Assembly (NCBI RefSeq): GCF_021155765.1
Contig: NC_060110.1
Coordinates: 23,706,001-23,770,000, forward strand
Length of the DNA stretch: 64,000 nt
Direction: 5' to 3'
DNA from: Diprion similis
Taxonomy: Eukaryota > Arthropoda > Insecta > Hymenoptera > Diprionidae
Both the position numbers and the translations under genes were made by a program. Positions within the stretch are counted from its first letter, which is position 1. Every line of letters begins with the position of its first letter. A model generated the notes under the pieces. That model saw only the letters and a list, made by a program, of their open reading frames with translations, searched no databases and was not told where the DNA came from. Below, piece by piece: positions 38,988-55,371 of this stretch.

Positions 38988-40934
38988 ATGGCAACATTAA
39001 GAAAAAGAATAATTAACTTGAAAGCCGTCAAAGAACTGGATGGTTTTCCCAAAGTACCTGACACTTATGTTAAACAATCTGCAGTTGGTGGTACATGTAA
39101 GTAAATCGGTGTTAATAATGTCTATAGTTTGTTTATGATTGTGAAAAATTTTTCTGTCTAATAAGTTGAAGTGATTTGGAGCGCAACTCAATACAGCATT
39201 TTATTAAAGCATGTGTTGGGTGTATTCAAACAACAAAATCATTCCTCAGTTTCAGTGTTGAGTTTCTGCCTCATAGCTTACTTGGTGATAGCAGAGACGC
39301 AATATTTTCTTGACACTCGTCTGCAGTTCAAATTTGAGCCTGACAATGACTTCATTGATGCTAAACTAAAAGTCAACATTGACATAACAGTAGCAATGCC
39401 ATGCAGTCGCGTGGGCGCCGATATACTCGATTCTACTAATCAAAATTTGATGGGGTTTGGAACATTGGAAGAGGAGGACACGTGGTGGGAACTGACACCT
39501 GAACAACGAAACCACTTCGATTCTCTCAAATACATGAATTCATACCTAAGAGAAGAGTACCATGCTGTCCACGAGCTTCTATGGAAGTCTAATCAGTTGT
39601 CACTACTAAGTGATATGCCAAAACGGTACCAACTTACATTTTCTCATTTCTGCATCTAATTATAATTTTTCTGATATCATTAAATGTATGTAATCTAAGT
39701 TGAATCCCATGACAAGTCGAAACACACTTTGTCAAGAAGATCACATATAACAAATTCTACATTTTTATTTCAGAAATAATTACCCCAACCACACTCCAGA
39801 TGCTTGCCGCATATATGGAAGTTTAGACGTTAATAAGGTCGCTGGTAATTTTCATATCACTGCAGGAAAATCATTGTCACTCCCAAGAGGACATATTCAT
39901 ATATCTGCTTTTATGACAGAACGTGATTACAACTTTACACATAGAATCAACAGGTTTTCCTTTGGTGAACCAAGTCCTGGTGTTATACATCCACTTGAGG
40001 GAGATGAAAAAATAAGCGATCGTAGTGAGTTTTTTCATCTAATATGATTATAGTTTATTCAATGTAATAACATCATGGTTCGATCGTATTTTAAATAAGA
40101 TATTAAGTCATCCAGTAAAGAACAACAAATTTGTCATCAATTTCTGAACGCATTTGAAATCTTACTATTTTTTTATCTAATTATACAGTTCTCAGCGTTT
40201 TAAAATGTAGAACATAATTTTTATCTATCTGTTGTCTGCGTAGTGTTTTGTTATGAAAGCAAATAAATAATTTGGATACTAAGCTTTTATCATGTCATTT
40301 CCAGGTATGATGTTATACCAGTACTTTGTGGAGGTAGTTCCCACGGATGTCAGAAATTTATTGCGGTCGTACAAGACTTATCAGTACAGTGTAAAAGATC
40401 ACCAGCGACCCATTGATCATCATAAAGGCTCGCATGGCATTCCTGGAATTTTCTTCAAGTACGATATGAGTGCTTTGAAAGTCAAAGTTACACAACAAAG
40501 AGATTCGATTTTTCGATTCCTGGTTAAACTTTGCGCTACTGTTGGTGGTATCTTTGTTACTAACGGTAAGTATCTCGGAATGTCTTTTAATTTTAAGAAA
40601 ATCAATTGAACACTAGATGTAATCTCGTCAGGCACACTTGGTCAAGTGCAGATGCCAGTTTTGCCTCTACATTAGTGATTATTATCAGTTATGCAAACTT
40701 TTAACTAATTCTGGTAAGCTGTAATTCTATTTTGTTACAGGGCTGTTGAACAATTTAGTACAGGTATTCTGGTATCTGATAACGTGCCAGTTTCTCAAAA
40801 ATCAAGATCCACGAAATGAAGAAAAGCTAGTTGTTTCATCACCCATTGTCCAAAACCAATCTCCAAATTCTGTGAATTTGCTCACAGCAGCGTCCCCACC
40901 GATTTTAAATCTTGAATTTGATTCCAATAAATAA
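38988..40934 (+). CDS. ERGIC2: ER-Golgi intermediate compartment protein 2 (ERGIC2)
   Basis: Five exons: 38988-39096, 39250-39625, 39774-40024, 40305-40565 and 40741-40934; 396 aa. It opens MATLRKRIINLKAVKELDGF, then FPKVPDTYV and a TM segment (about residues 37-55). A lumenal region follows with VNIDITVAMPCSRVGADILD, ACRIYGSLDVNKVAGNFHIT, SHRINRFSFGEP-like residues, GIPGIFFKYDMS and a second hydrophobic segment, KLCATVGGIFV. This is the ERGIC2/Erv41 plan: a COPII/COPI cargo receptor subunit that cycles between ER and Golgi with ERGIC3. Exon 2 could alternatively start 6 nt downstream (a second CAG), swapping FSV for L; the longer form aligns better. The C-terminal cytoplasmic tail is Ser/Pro/Asn-rich. 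An AATAAA follows near 41471. Confidence 0.95.
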
Positions 40935-41701
40935 TGTTTCCGTGCGGAAACAACATTGTTCCTATTTTAATTATACGGACTTGTTCACAGTTATTCTCCA
41001 GGTGACAAGTTTTAGAAGTACATGCAGAGGTTTTCTCTGCTTGACATACATTTATAAGTACACACTACACTTTGTTTTCGAAACTTTAATTCAGTTTTTA
41101 CTGAACAATCTTCACTCATCTCAAGTGTTATTCATCTTTGGCAATCAGGACATTGATGACAATAATGAATCACTTGAAAAATATAGTTACAAACTATTAT
41201 TCAGATGAATTGAATTGATCCAAAGATGAGTAATATTAATTTATTTGATGTAATTTTGAATGTGATGAAAGACTCTTGAAGATAGTCAGCCTTAAGGACC
41301 TTATGAATCATTCGCATATTATGATGCGCAGGATATAGGACCTCGTAATTACCAATTCGATTTGTGTGAGTTTTTGAATTGATTTGGTGATTTTGGAAAA
41401 GAATTATACATCCAGGCTCGTCAACAAAAATTTTATACTGTGTAAATATGGACTTCTAAAGAAAAAGAGAATAAAAGTCTTTATAAAAACATACTTTCAT
41501 TCATTTGGTAGCACTATAACACAATTACATTGAATGGTTATAATCATCACGAAATATAAATTATGAATTCTAATTACAATCGTATCTAACACAATTCCAG
41601 TAATGATACTTTAGTTTGGTTGATACCACAATTCATGAAAAACTGATCATAACAAAAGTTCGTTTAGTATTGACTGTAAATGCTGTAACCCATCCATTGT
41701 A
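40935..41701. other. Convergent 3' region between ERGIC2 and RPC7-like
   Basis: AT-rich. The ERGIC2 3' UTR probably ends after the AATAAA at about 41471; the rest is 3' UTR of the opposing RPC7-like gene. No coding exon was seen. Confidence 0.5.
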
Positions 41702-42376
41702 TCAATATACAGGACCGTCATCCAAATTGTCATCTTCGTCATCGAAGCCTTCTCCATTGTCGAAATAGCTGTTGACATAGTCAGTGCCATCATCCATCTC
41801 TTCGTCTAATTCCTCCTCTTCTTCTTCAGGACGTTCTTCTGGCTCCTTTTCATCATCTTCGTTATCTCCATCTCCTTCTTTTCCATCGTCATCGACGTCA
41901 CCGCGTTGAGTACTTTCCTTTTTCTCAAGTTCCTTCAACCTCACCTCGACGTCAACATCTTTCTTCTTCTTCTTAGCTGGCTCTTTGACATTTGAATCCC
42001 GACGGCGCTTATGACTACTATTCCTGGGTTTTAATTCACCTGGCATCACAGTCCAGTCGTATTGTTCCTCGTAGCTTGTCTTTTCAGTTATCATGTCTTG
42101 AAACCAATCTGAGTAACGCTCAATGTCCTTATTAACAACGATCGGTTGTACATAGCTTGGAGTATCTCTAAGAAACTCTGCGTAATCCCTTTTTATTTCC
42201 AGCATATAGTTATCCTGGTCTGTTATTGTGAAAGGGATAGGCTTATAATCCAAAGGAGGGTACTTTGGCGGTGGTTGCAGAACTGGACCCGGTAGCGCTT
42301 CTCCTCTTCCAAAGCCTAATTGTTCTACATTAATGGACATAGAGACTTTGCCTCTACCTCTTCCACGATTTGCCAT
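41702..42376 (-). CDS. Polr3gl: DNA-directed RNA polymerase III subunit RPC7-like
   Basis: A single open exon of 224 codons. It starts MANRGRGRGKVSMSINVEQL and continues with GFGRGEALP, PPPKYPPLDYKPIPF and a helix with LEIKRDYAEFLRDTPSYVQP. A Lys/Arg-rich block (AKKKKKDVDV) follows, and the C-terminal 70 residues are almost entirely Asp/Glu, ending GFDDEDDNLDDGPVY. This order (RG-rich start, PPPKYPPL box, acidic tail) is that of RPC7/POLR3G and POLR3GL/Rpc31, part of the Pol III initiation subcomplex with RPC3 and RPC6. An in-frame ATG at 42457 would add an unrelated 27 residues and is not preferred. The CDS has no intron, unlike every other complete gene here. The gene is head-to-head with ESCO. 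Confidence 0.92.
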   Translation of the reverse strand: MANRGRGRGKVSMSINVEQLGFGRGEALPGPVLQPPPKYPPLDYKPIPFTITDQDNYMLEIKRDYAEFLRDTPSYVQPIVVNKDIERYSDWFQDMITEKTSYEEQYDWTVMPGELKPRNSSHKRRRDSNVKEPAKKKKKDVDVEVRLKELEKKESTQRGDVDDDGKEGDGDNEDDEKEPEERPEEEEEELDEEMDDGTDYVNSYFDNGEGFDDEDDNLDDGPVY

Positions 42377-42606
42377 ATCGTGGCAGTCAGTAAAAATTAA
42401 GGTTCCCGATTTATTTATGCAAGCGGTTATCGCTGAGCAAATTGGCAGTTTGCACATGTATCATCATTCGAGTCTGTATATTCAGAGTTCTTTTACTGGT
42501 TTCATTCTTACGTCGAAGGAAAGGCAACGAACTCCTTAACCTCAAACCGTCAACGTGACACTGATGTAAATATTATCACAGCCCTGGGGTTGCGATACGT
42601 GAAAAT

Positions 42607-42634
42607 CACTGATATATATATACTATATATCAGT
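42607..42634. repeat. Short AT-rich palindrome
   Basis: CACTGATATATA followed shortly by TATATATCAGTG forms a nearly perfect hairpin about 230 bp upstream of the RPC7-like start codon. Confidence 0.6.
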
Positions 42635-42726
42635 GACTGAGAATCAATCTACTAGAAACTATACAAGAACTACGCATGCGCGAGTTTAAATCAGCCGTCC
42701 GTGCAGTCTGGCCACCGCGATAGATA

Positions 42727-43291
42727 TTCCAATCCAGCAATGCATGATGGGAAATGTGTCAACTATTTTTTCTTTTATTAAATAATTACTTTGAATTCCT
42801 ATAAATAATTTTAACTATTATTAACACTTTTATAGAACTATGGTAAGTATTATCATGATAAACCTTATCACTAATAATGATTAGAACGCTGATTGTTTAT
42901 AATGACAGGTGAGTTTTATTGTTTATTATAGTGAGAAATAATTTCCACAAATTAAAAAATGTTGCTTTCGCCATAAAAACGGATAGAAATAAATATATAC
43001 CCTAATTACTCACCAATCATTATAAACAATCAGCGTTCTAATCATTATCAATGGCAACATTTATCATGGTAATACTTACCATAGTTCTATAAAAGTGTTG
43101 ATAATAGTTAAAATTATTTATAGGAATTCAAAGTAATTATTTAATAAAAGAAAAAATAATACATGCAAAATTATATTTCATTATTATCGGAGTTAGCATG
43201 AAAATACTTTAGTTGCCGGTTAGTGTGCCTGACACACTTGTGGTGGCGCGACCGCTTGACACATTTCCCATCATGCATTGCAAGATTGGAA
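42727..43291. mobile_element. MITE-like fold-back element (565 bp, TA target duplication)
   Basis: Terminal inverted repeats of 36 bp (42727-42762 and 43256-43291) start TTCCAATC and share GCAATGCATGATGGGAAATG with two mismatches overall. They are flanked by TA on both sides (42725-42726 and 43292-43293). A second long inverted pair, about 42763-42910 with 43011-43161, is nearly identical, so most of the element can fold on itself. About 95 bp (43162-43255) in the right half have no partner. No transposase is encoded. A TA duplication fits Tc1/mariner-type mobilisation; family assignment is inference. Confidence 0.85.
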
Positions 43292-43820
43292 TACATATTA
43301 TGTTATCGCAGCTGACTACGGATATTATTTCTACGTAAATCCGTGTTTCTACGATACATTTTATTGAAATAAATAAGAAAGTCGCAGGAAACGGTTTCAT
43401 TCGTGAGAATTAGGTTGAATTTCGGTACCTTCTTAAATTCTGTACTCAAGTCCACATAGTTTACCAATATTTCACATACACAGTCGTGTGTAGTGGGGCG
43501 AAATTCAAACAGCGGGCTGGCAACACGTTACGTTGGTACCATTCGCAAGTTTGAGCGCGCCCGAATAGGCGGGATAAGCCACGATCAGCGACGATTCAAC
43601 AGTATTTTGTACACCTGCCGCTTTTTTCATCTTCAACGAGAACGCGAGTCGATGGAAGTTTTAATAAACGCAGACCTGAACTGTCGGAATAACAACTACT
43701 GCCGTCGAAATATCGGCCATTGACTGATTTGCGTCGTGTTGAAAAGACCGGAGCAATATTTCGGTAACCTGTAAACTTGCATCAATATTTGTTTTTCTAC
43801 GGAACCCTGGGGATAAGAGA

Positions 43821-46800
43821 ATGTCCGCGGGCGGCGACGGCAGCTCCGTCGGGCTCGGGGAAGTCTTCAATAATACACCTCGACGAGTCCAGAAGCGACT
43901 CTTCACTTCGGGAAATAGTTCAAGCAAGCGAACCCTGTTTCGGGACACCCAAACAGCGAGTCCCAGTGGAGGAAACTCCGGGGATGAATCAGACCTTGGC
44001 CCGATGTCTCCCTTGGCACTGAGCGATGCAACGCCAAGTAGTGCGACCAATTCACCTGGTAAATCGCTTACCTCTCCGCTGGTTGGATCCGCCGCAGCGG
44101 CTTTGGTAAGTCTTGGTTCGTTAGACTCTAATTTGTGGGAAATGGGGATGCTAAACATGGGCCAAGACGAGGCCAATGCGGCGCCGTCGTCTCCTTTCAG
44201 TGTCCTCAAAACGTTGACCCGATCGGCGAGATATTCTCAACGTCGCAAGACTTGTCCAGTTTTGCCAGAACCAATGATTCCCACTAGTGATGAGAATGAA
44301 ACAGGCAAAGAAACTCCGCCGACATCTCCCAAATGCTCTGGCAAGAGTTCAGCTTGGAACGAATCGATAACTGAAACTCCCAAGAGAAAGACTTTCGGCA
44401 AGGAAATTCAGAATCAGCAAATCCTCGATTCCATCATTGTTGCTGAAACACCTCATAAGGAGGATAGCCCGGTTAGAAGGCTGATTACACCTCTGGGTTC
44501 GGTTAGCAAAGAGGCTGCACTGCCACGCTTACATCACAGAAAGTCTTTGAATAGCCTCGCTGCTACAGCAGGAAACTCCTCGCCAATAGATGGCAAAGAA
44601 AATATATTGAAAAGAACTGCCCGTGATGCAATTATACAAACTTCAGCGAAATTATTTAAGGCTGATGAATGTACTTCCGCTCCAAAGGCCAGAGCTGCAC
44701 TCTTCCAAGAGAAGCAAAAAGACTTCAAAGTGAGCACAAAAGTGTTCTACAGCTCCTCACCACCTCAAGTTTTACCAAAACAAGAGTCCCCGATGAGTAT
44801 TGAACAAAGTGAAGTTCGTCGTGGGCAAAAAAGGCGCAGCCTACCTAACAAAAACTATCGAGGGAGATCAACCAAGAGACATAAGCATGGTGAAATCAAT
44901 GCCGGAATTGGTCATAGAATAAGGAAGCCGAGAGTAAAAAAACATGTCTCACAGACTGATGGGTCTAAGAAAGAAAATGCTAACAATGTTTCTCCCATTG
45001 CCACCTCGATTGAGACGTTTTTCGCTGACTCTAGTGTTGAAAACATCTCGCAAAATATGGACAACACTTTGATGAATATCCATGATGCATATTCTGTAGA
45101 GAAATGCATCGTGCACCCATCAAGAGAATTGACAGCATCCCCGGAAATTGATACTGGAAAAAAGTTCTTCAAGACTAATAGAACCGTATCAAGAAATTCT
45201 CTGGCTACTGTCACGGTTAATGATTCGATAAAATTACAGGTCACACATGGTAAAGTAAAGCTACAACCACATCGATTTATGAAAAGGCAAAACCCCCACA
45301 AGAAAGCCAGAATTTCTGATTTATCATTAGATGCCAATGATCTAACAGTCGACGATCCTAACTTCGGAGTCCCCATAGATAAGACAAGTGTTGATAACAT
45401 TTTGAAGGTATTGGAAGATGATTGGGCGGATGATGAGTATGACACAATGGAACCTTTGATAAGCACACAAAAATATGCGATATCGCCATTAAAGTCTTCA
45501 ATCATGCCGAATGGTATGACTATGTCTCCTGCCAGTGAACTCACTAGCATGACATCGGTGATGAACATAAAGGATGCTTGTGGCCCTACCTCTAAACTTG
45601 ATAAGGTTTCTAGCAACCTTGATAACTCTCATCAAACCAAAGGAACAAAGTTGTATCCTCTGTTCAACAAGGACTTCGCAAGGACCAAAAGCCTAATGTA
45701 AGTAAATGAGTTTTATGTTTACAAGCATCTTGTAAAGCTTCTCTTTCTGCTTTTATCTGACAGAGAAACATCCAAAAATGTCGGCCGTGGAACCAAGAGA
45801 CCTGCAGGTTGGCAATTATCTGCCAAAAATGCTGCCAAAGATGATCGTCAATATCAACTCGATGCTGGCCAGAAGCAGTTTGGTGCAACTCAGTGCCCTG
45901 AATGTGGGGTTGTTTATCAAATAGGAGATCCCAGTGATGAAATTTCTCATCAAAATTATCACGATAGTATAAAGATATTAAAATTCCCTGTAAGTACGTT
46001 CTCCGATCCTTTTGTTTTGGAATAATTATTATTATTCAACTGTACTTTAGGAAGGAATACACATCCACAGTTAAAGAAAAATGTAATTGCTACATTTTTT
46101 ATGAACAACTCAATTTCAAGTAAAGATTATTTTGATAAATTTCGTTAATATTCCAGGGTTGGAAGCATGAACGAGTAGTGGCTACAGATACTTATACCTC
46201 TAGTAGAATTATCTTAGTTGAGCCCTCAGCTCCTAAGTATTGCTGGAAAAAAGTATCAGAGATTTTAGCAGTCATTGATAGAGATTTAGGACTGGCAGAT
46301 TCGAAACTTTCTGACTACCATAATGACAAGGTACACCAATTACTGGCGTATCGCCATAAATTTATTTTTCATAATGCTAGAAAGTGTACTGACATTCTAA
46401 GCTCGATTCTCATGTTACAGATCTACCTGTATATCAGGGAAAAAGAGATCATTGGCGTGTTAGTTGCTGAACATGTGACGACGGGCTATCGCGTAATTCC
46501 TGATTTACCAAATATCGATTGCTGCAGTTTGCAGAGCTCTGCCGTCAAGTGCGGTGTTAAAGTTGTATGGACAGCTGCTAGTTATCAGAAACAGGGAATT
46601 GCAACGAAATTAGTGGATGTTCTAAGGTGAGCTCTCACTGAATTATCATATGCACTTGTAGAATTAAATATCCGGAGGAATTGTTACGTTCCTGTCGGTT
46701 GAAAAGTAAGTTGGTGGAAAAAAATTTCTTGGCCCAGATATTTCAATGACTATCATGGTGGTTTCTGCATGACTTTCTTCAATGGCAGTCTAAGAGAAGA

Positions 46801-47067
46801 ACTCTCAGTAACAGGCATTTACACTCTTTCGACTAATAGCGTGCATATTAAACACATTTTACCGGTGTCATAATTTAGAAATACTGATGACAATTATGCT
46901 GTCGACGTTCTACATAAAGTTATTGGATTTATTACATTCACAGGGCCAACTTCTATTTTGGGTATGTCCTATCCATGGATGATATCGCTTTCTCAATACC
47001 AACCCCCGGAGGTAAAGCTTTTGCAGAAAAGTACACCAATACTAAATGTTTCAAAGTGTATAATTAA
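43821..47067 (+). CDS. eco: Cohesin acetyltransferase ESCO/Eco1 (establishment of cohesion)
   Basis: Five exons: 43821-45697, 45764-45989, 46157-46330, 46421-46626 and 46944-47067; 868 aa. The first 625 residues, in one exon, are a disordered Ser/Pro/Lys-rich region with KRLF (25-28), KRTLF (36-40) and KEN sequences, including GKEN at about 258-261. Then come the Eco1 C2H2 finger [12 protein letters not shown]...HQNYH and the acetyltransferase domain: [57 protein letters not shown] (acetyl-CoA region) and the family C-terminus [20 protein letters not shown]...FKVYN. ESCO acetylates SMC3 in S phase to lock cohesin. Intron 3 (46331-46420) is 90 nt and stop-free, so retention would insert 30 residues; family alignment supports splicing. 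An AATAAA occurs near 47171. Confidence 0.94.
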
Positions 47068-48257
47068 GTTTTCGCTTGCATCAAACCATATAATTATATC
47101 TAAATTATTCGAATGTCACTGTAATATTTTTTGAAATTGCAACAATTCAGTATTGTTGACACAGGATATAAATAAATAAATGACATTGACCTATGGCTGT
47201 GTTTTATTTTCAATTTCTGAGCACGGAGATGTTTTGCCTGCTGTATATTTACAAGCAAAGTTTTGAAACAGCACTTACGTCCGTACCCACGGCATCTATA
47301 ATGGCTGTATCTTGGCTTGATAAATGACTGGTTATGAAACTAAATGAACTGAATCGTATTATGTAAATATATTTTGAATATGGAAAATGTAAAACGTTAA
47401 TACAGTATGAAGTTATCCATTTTCCTACAATTCTTTGTATTCTAGGGTGCATTAAACTACTTCTATGCATCAGATCTAGGATAAATTCGAAATTTTTCGA
47501 AAGATCTGTAGGAACCTGTTAGTTTTCAACATATTTAGGTACACCCTCTAGTAGTCGTGCTTAAAGTACGACCATGAATACATGTATTCATTCGAATTGT
47601 AACGCGATACATATATTTTTATGCATAAGATCACCAGGAGTACTAATAGCAATGGATTTTCAGAGATTTTGGCACTGATTCACATAATTCTGTAATAAAA
47701 GTATCTTCTAACAAATTGGCCATTTCTGCTCCATTAATGAATACAAGTGGCAAGCAATTATAATGACAATGGTGTAAAAGTAACATTGGCGAGGTTGGAA
47801 ATATTTGAATCACAGTACACTTTCCAAGACTTTTACTGAACCATTATGCTAATTTCGTTGAGGTATATCAAATCAGCTGCAAGATCGAATAAAACTGCAC
47901 AAAAGTATATTATGCCCCGCAATTAAACAGTTGAAAGCTGCCACAAAGGAAAAAAAATAAACAATATAATTAACAATTAATAGTAAGTAGAGAACGTGAA
48001 AAATAGACGTTTAGTAAAATATAACGTAATACTGTAATCAAGGAATTTTTTTCGATATAGGTAATAATTACTCGTTTATTTAAATACCGAATATTATCAA
48101 AAATAGAAAAATCCTATGCGAACGAATGCACGTATATGTGTACTTAGATCATACTTTTATTCTTTACTTATATATACGTGCACTACTGCACATACGCCGC
48201 GTTGAAGCCTCAACTCTTTGGTTTTTCAAGAAACGACGGGGAAAAAGGCTGGTAGTT
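47068..48257. other. Convergent 3' region between ESCO and DDX43-like
   Basis: The ESCO poly(A) signal is at about 47171. The remainder is AT-rich with no recognisable exon or RNA gene and probably includes the DDX43-like 3' UTR. Confidence 0.5.
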
Positions 48258-52915
<4,658 letters not shown>

Positions 52916-55371
52916 TTCAACTGTCGCTTCAGAAGGTTTTTTTTTTAGGTTTCTGTGCACGTTGCGTCTAATTTAACTTTTCAAAGTGTAGTTACGCTTG
53001 AAACTTTACGGTGTTCGCAAAGTTACGCGAAAACGATCAAATCGCAAATTTTATCTGCGATGCTGACAAGGCGATGTATCACCTGGTAGCAGACTTTTAA
53101 ACTATCAATGTTATGGAAATTTAGTAAATATGACGTTATCTGTGATAAGGGCTTCGCTATGGAAACTATGGTCTGTATTACCTACTGACGGCAACTATTG
53201 TGATTGTGCGTCGATAACTGCCCCGTATAAATTACTTCAATAAACCTATTTCGTGTCCTAGCGCGGCCAGAAATCGGTGACACGAAAAACCATAAGCGCA
53301 AGTTTGTGTTTTTCAGGCTCATGTTTGGATTGAAGTTGCTGTTGAGGATAAGTTAGTGATCCGCTGTTCAGAGCGTAACAATAATTACCCAGTACCAACC
53401 ACCTTTACCTACTATTCCGTCTACAAATGTAATCTTTCAAATTTAGACGTTTCCAGCAACCGTGTGTTCTTGGCATTATACATATACGTATTGAACATCC
53501 ATCTTGGTATTTATAAAATTCCATCTCACCGATAACATTCCCTGTAAATGAAATCGGATTACTATGGTTCAGTTCTGTCGATCTGTTCAAACATTGAGCA
53601 ACAAGGCCTTTTTCCATCCGGCCATTTCATTCGATATCCATTTCGAATGCACCAAATTCGAATGCAAGTGATTTTACCAATCGAGCACGTACAGAGACAG
53701 AAAAAATATCATTCATCTATTCATGTACCCTTTCATCTGCATGAGTACGTATCGTAAACGTATTTTGGCTCGGATCTTTCCTCTATAATCAAGTTCGTGA
53801 TACTCTATACATTTCAAAGAGCCCTGTATGAATCTATACGAAAGTCTGTCAGTTGATAAGCTAGTCCGTTGAGGGTCATTCGAATCTTCTTTATCAACGT
53901 GGTTATACGTTTATTTAAAAACCGGCTGGGCACGCGCAGCGCGCCGAGTCAAGTTTTGAAAAGAGCGCGTGGTTTTGAACGCTGCAGGTATAGCTGCTCA
54001 GGTAACCGAACAGCCATGCCACTACGTCACGTCACAGTGTTCCGCACCTTCGCTAACAAAGCGTAGGTGTAGTTCTACGTCACGACGCACACAGGACGCG
54101 ATTCAGGTGACGGCGCATCGCAGGCATCGGTTACCTGGCGGCATATTGGCGTTAACGGGGAGACGACGCAACGGGCAGCGGAACTGGAGGGGTTCACCTG
54201 TTTCACAACCTGCGTAACGTAGTCGTGTCACGTGACCGCGACTCTTTTCGAAACGACTCCACCACTTCCACTCCAACAACCAGTCAAACCGCGCCCAATG
54301 AAACGGCAGGAGACTGCGGGCGAAAGCATCGTCAGGGAAGGCGTCCTCCGAAGACGCGATCCGAGGCAGTCAAGTAGCCTACATCGGTCAGAAAGCAGCT
54401 GTGTAGTAAAATACTCACGAGGAGTGTGCGAGTACGAAAGTGATTGTTTTTCATGACCTGTTTTTGCGTAAAAACTGATCGTCGCCGTCAATTGCACACG
54501 TGAATGTGTGTATACGTGTTTGATGTGTAAACAATCTCAAAACTTGTGCATCTTTTAACGGCTGCTGCATGTGTGTATATATATTGTATATGTGTGTATG
54601 AACAACTTTTAAATTTGTCATATAACGAATCCAGTTCGCTATTATAACGGTTATTGGGTGAACCGTGTGTTCGAGAAATTGTACGCAAATCACCATGCCT
54701 AAACGACATAGAACTGTTACGGTGACCGTTCGTTCTTATCGATAAATCACACTTAAATCCTTTATGTGGATTCATCATTGAAGACGTAACGCTCGATCTT
54801 GCTATGTATGATTCACTACTACCGCATGTGGTTCAAAAGTAGGAGGCTAAAGGCGAGGCTCAAGATTTGTAATAGGTGTACTATATAAAATAGTACTAAT
54901 TCGTAAGTAACTATAATGAATCATCATTTTTCCGTGACAATAATGAGAACAATTGATAAACGTTTGCTTTCAGTAGGAGACACTCTAGTGTTTGAAAAGG
55001 AAGGCGGACTATGCATGGGTGAAAATTCGAGTTAGCTATAAATCTTTAATCGATCCTCTTTCGCGGTTGTTACGGTAGTTATACCCACTTTCGTGTTTCC
55101 ATGACGAGTACAGTATTAAAACTATGAATCCAAGAATTTTATTGTGCCGTGAATTCACATGAGAAGTGCGTTTGGAGTATATGCAGGCAGTGTATGTGTG
55201 GTAAGAATTTGAATCTTGAACCGTTGAGGTTTTCCACCGTTAGTGGAATGTCAAACTGAACACCTGTGCTGTTGAATTTTTGAACAAGGATTAAGGAAGG
55301 AATAATAAAAACTATAAGCATTCGTACAGGGTGATAAACATTAATTCGGAGAAGCAAACTCTACTTCGACG
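52916..55371. other. Divergent region between DDX43-like and bark
   Basis: Upstream of both genes. About 53930-54480 is markedly GC- and CpG-richer than its surroundings and contains a CACGTGA E-box (about 54229); a DRE-like TATCGATA is at 54737-54744 and a TATA-like box at 54882. These suggest promoter elements or untranslated first exons, probably of bark. No coding exon was recognised. Confidence 0.45.
54882..54889 (+). promoter_or_regulatory. Possible TATA box upstream of bark
   Basis: TATATAAA on the plus strand, 490 bp upstream of the bark start codon. Consensus match only; the GC-rich block at 53930-54480 is a competing promoter candidate. Confidence 0.3.

Larger units (their letters stand above)
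42377..43820. other. Head-to-head promoter region of RPC7-like and ESCO
   Basis: Contains a short AT hairpin (42607-42634) and a 565-bp fold-back mobile element (42727-43291). The ESCO-proximal 500 bp has no recognisable coding exon. Both promoters must lie here. Confidence 0.55.

Noticed and set aside
43661-44209. Long antisense open frame over the ESCO start
   Set aside because: Opposite strand of the ESCO N-terminal exon, with no domain and no splice support.
44912-45616. 234-codon antisense open frame in ESCO exon 1
   Set aside because: Antisense shadow of a long coding exon; hydrophobic composition follows from the complement of Ser/Lys/Asp codons.
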